Assembly: GCF_020085105.1 (NCBI RefSeq)
Contig: NC_058043.1
Span: 17,722,167-17,786,166, forward strand
Direction: 5' to 3'
DNA: 64,000 nucleotides
From: Siniperca chuatsi
Lineage: Eukaryota; Chordata; Actinopteri; Centrarchiformes; Sinipercidae
Both the position numbers and the translations under genes were made by a program. The first letter of the stretch is position 1, and each line of letters opens with the position of its first letter. This document shows, one piece after another, positions 63,601-64,000 of this stretch. The notes beneath the pieces were generated by a model. That model ran no database searches, was not told the origin of the DNA, and saw only the letters and a list, made by a program, of their open reading frames with translations.

Positions 63601-64000
63601 GTGACGCACAAAGTGCTGCTCATTACCAACAATGACAAATTATCACCTGACACTCACTCACTTGTTGTTTTAAAGACTTCCGGCCATCACAGCATCTTTG
63701 AACGGGAAGTGGGGTGCTAAAAAAAGGGCAAAACTGTGCGCGGATTTGTCAAGGTTATCCACTCCTACCTGAGGAAGTGATGGTGTGACGCAGCGTTCGT
63801 CATTCCTATTTCAATTGAGAAAAAAAATGAAGGTATTCATTCAACACTGGCCTGTCAGGATAGCAGCATGGGATACAGAACCCCCCACCTCCTATTCAAA
63901 AGGCGCACAAAAATAGTGTTGAGGTTTTGTTTGCATCCCCTCCAAAACACAGTTGGCTGTTGGTATCAACTGTCCACACTGAGAAACAGCCTTTTTCCAC

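Overview
This window is vertebrate nuclear DNA, almost certainly from a ray-finned (teleost) fish. Every recognisable gene is split by GT-AG introns. The proteins are near-identical to vertebrate orthologues, and the background is AT-rich and full of teleost repeats (an L2/CR1-like LINE, palindromic MITEs, hAT-like elements, CA microsatellites). No bacterial, phage or organellar feature was seen.

Layout. 1-365 is a dispersed repeat cut by the window edge, and 366-2360 is gene-poor. 2381-7160 (minus strand) is srsf3, an SR splicing factor; its third coding intron holds a 449-bp cassette exon with an in-frame stop, the expected autoregulatory poison exon. 7811-9390 is a decayed 5'-truncated LINE. 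9400-12000 is intergenic and contains a foldback structure with perfect 93-bp arms. 12065-23479 (plus) is ahcyl1 (IRBIT) in 17 coding exons, with a long 3' flank to about 26340. 26754-36240 (plus) is strip1 in 20 coding exons, the scaffold of the STRIPAK complex. 39121-43585 (plus) is a TRIM E3 ligase gene (RING, B-box, coiled coil, PRY-SPRY) in 7 coding exons. 44440-50220 is repeat-rich and may include a long slc6a17 3' UTR. 50224-60377 (minus) is slc6a17, a neuronal vesicular amino-acid transporter, in 11 coding exons; a likely non-coding first exon lies near 63400.

Relations between genes. ahcyl1, strip1 and slc6a17 match the neighbourhood of human 1p13.3. The TRIM gene sits inside that block where human has other genes, and srsf3 (human 6p21) is joined at its left edge, so both are lineage-specific arrangements. 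The genes do not form one pathway: srsf3 acts in splicing, ahcyl1 in IP3-receptor, ion-transport and nucleotide signalling, strip1 in phosphatase/kinase scaffolding, the TRIM probably in ubiquitination and innate immunity, and slc6a17 in synaptic vesicles.

Exon boundaries were read by hand from splice sites and reading-frame phase. All five coding sequences close in frame: 165, 550, 815, 564 and 742 residues. UTR limits, transcription starts and repeat family names are less certain.
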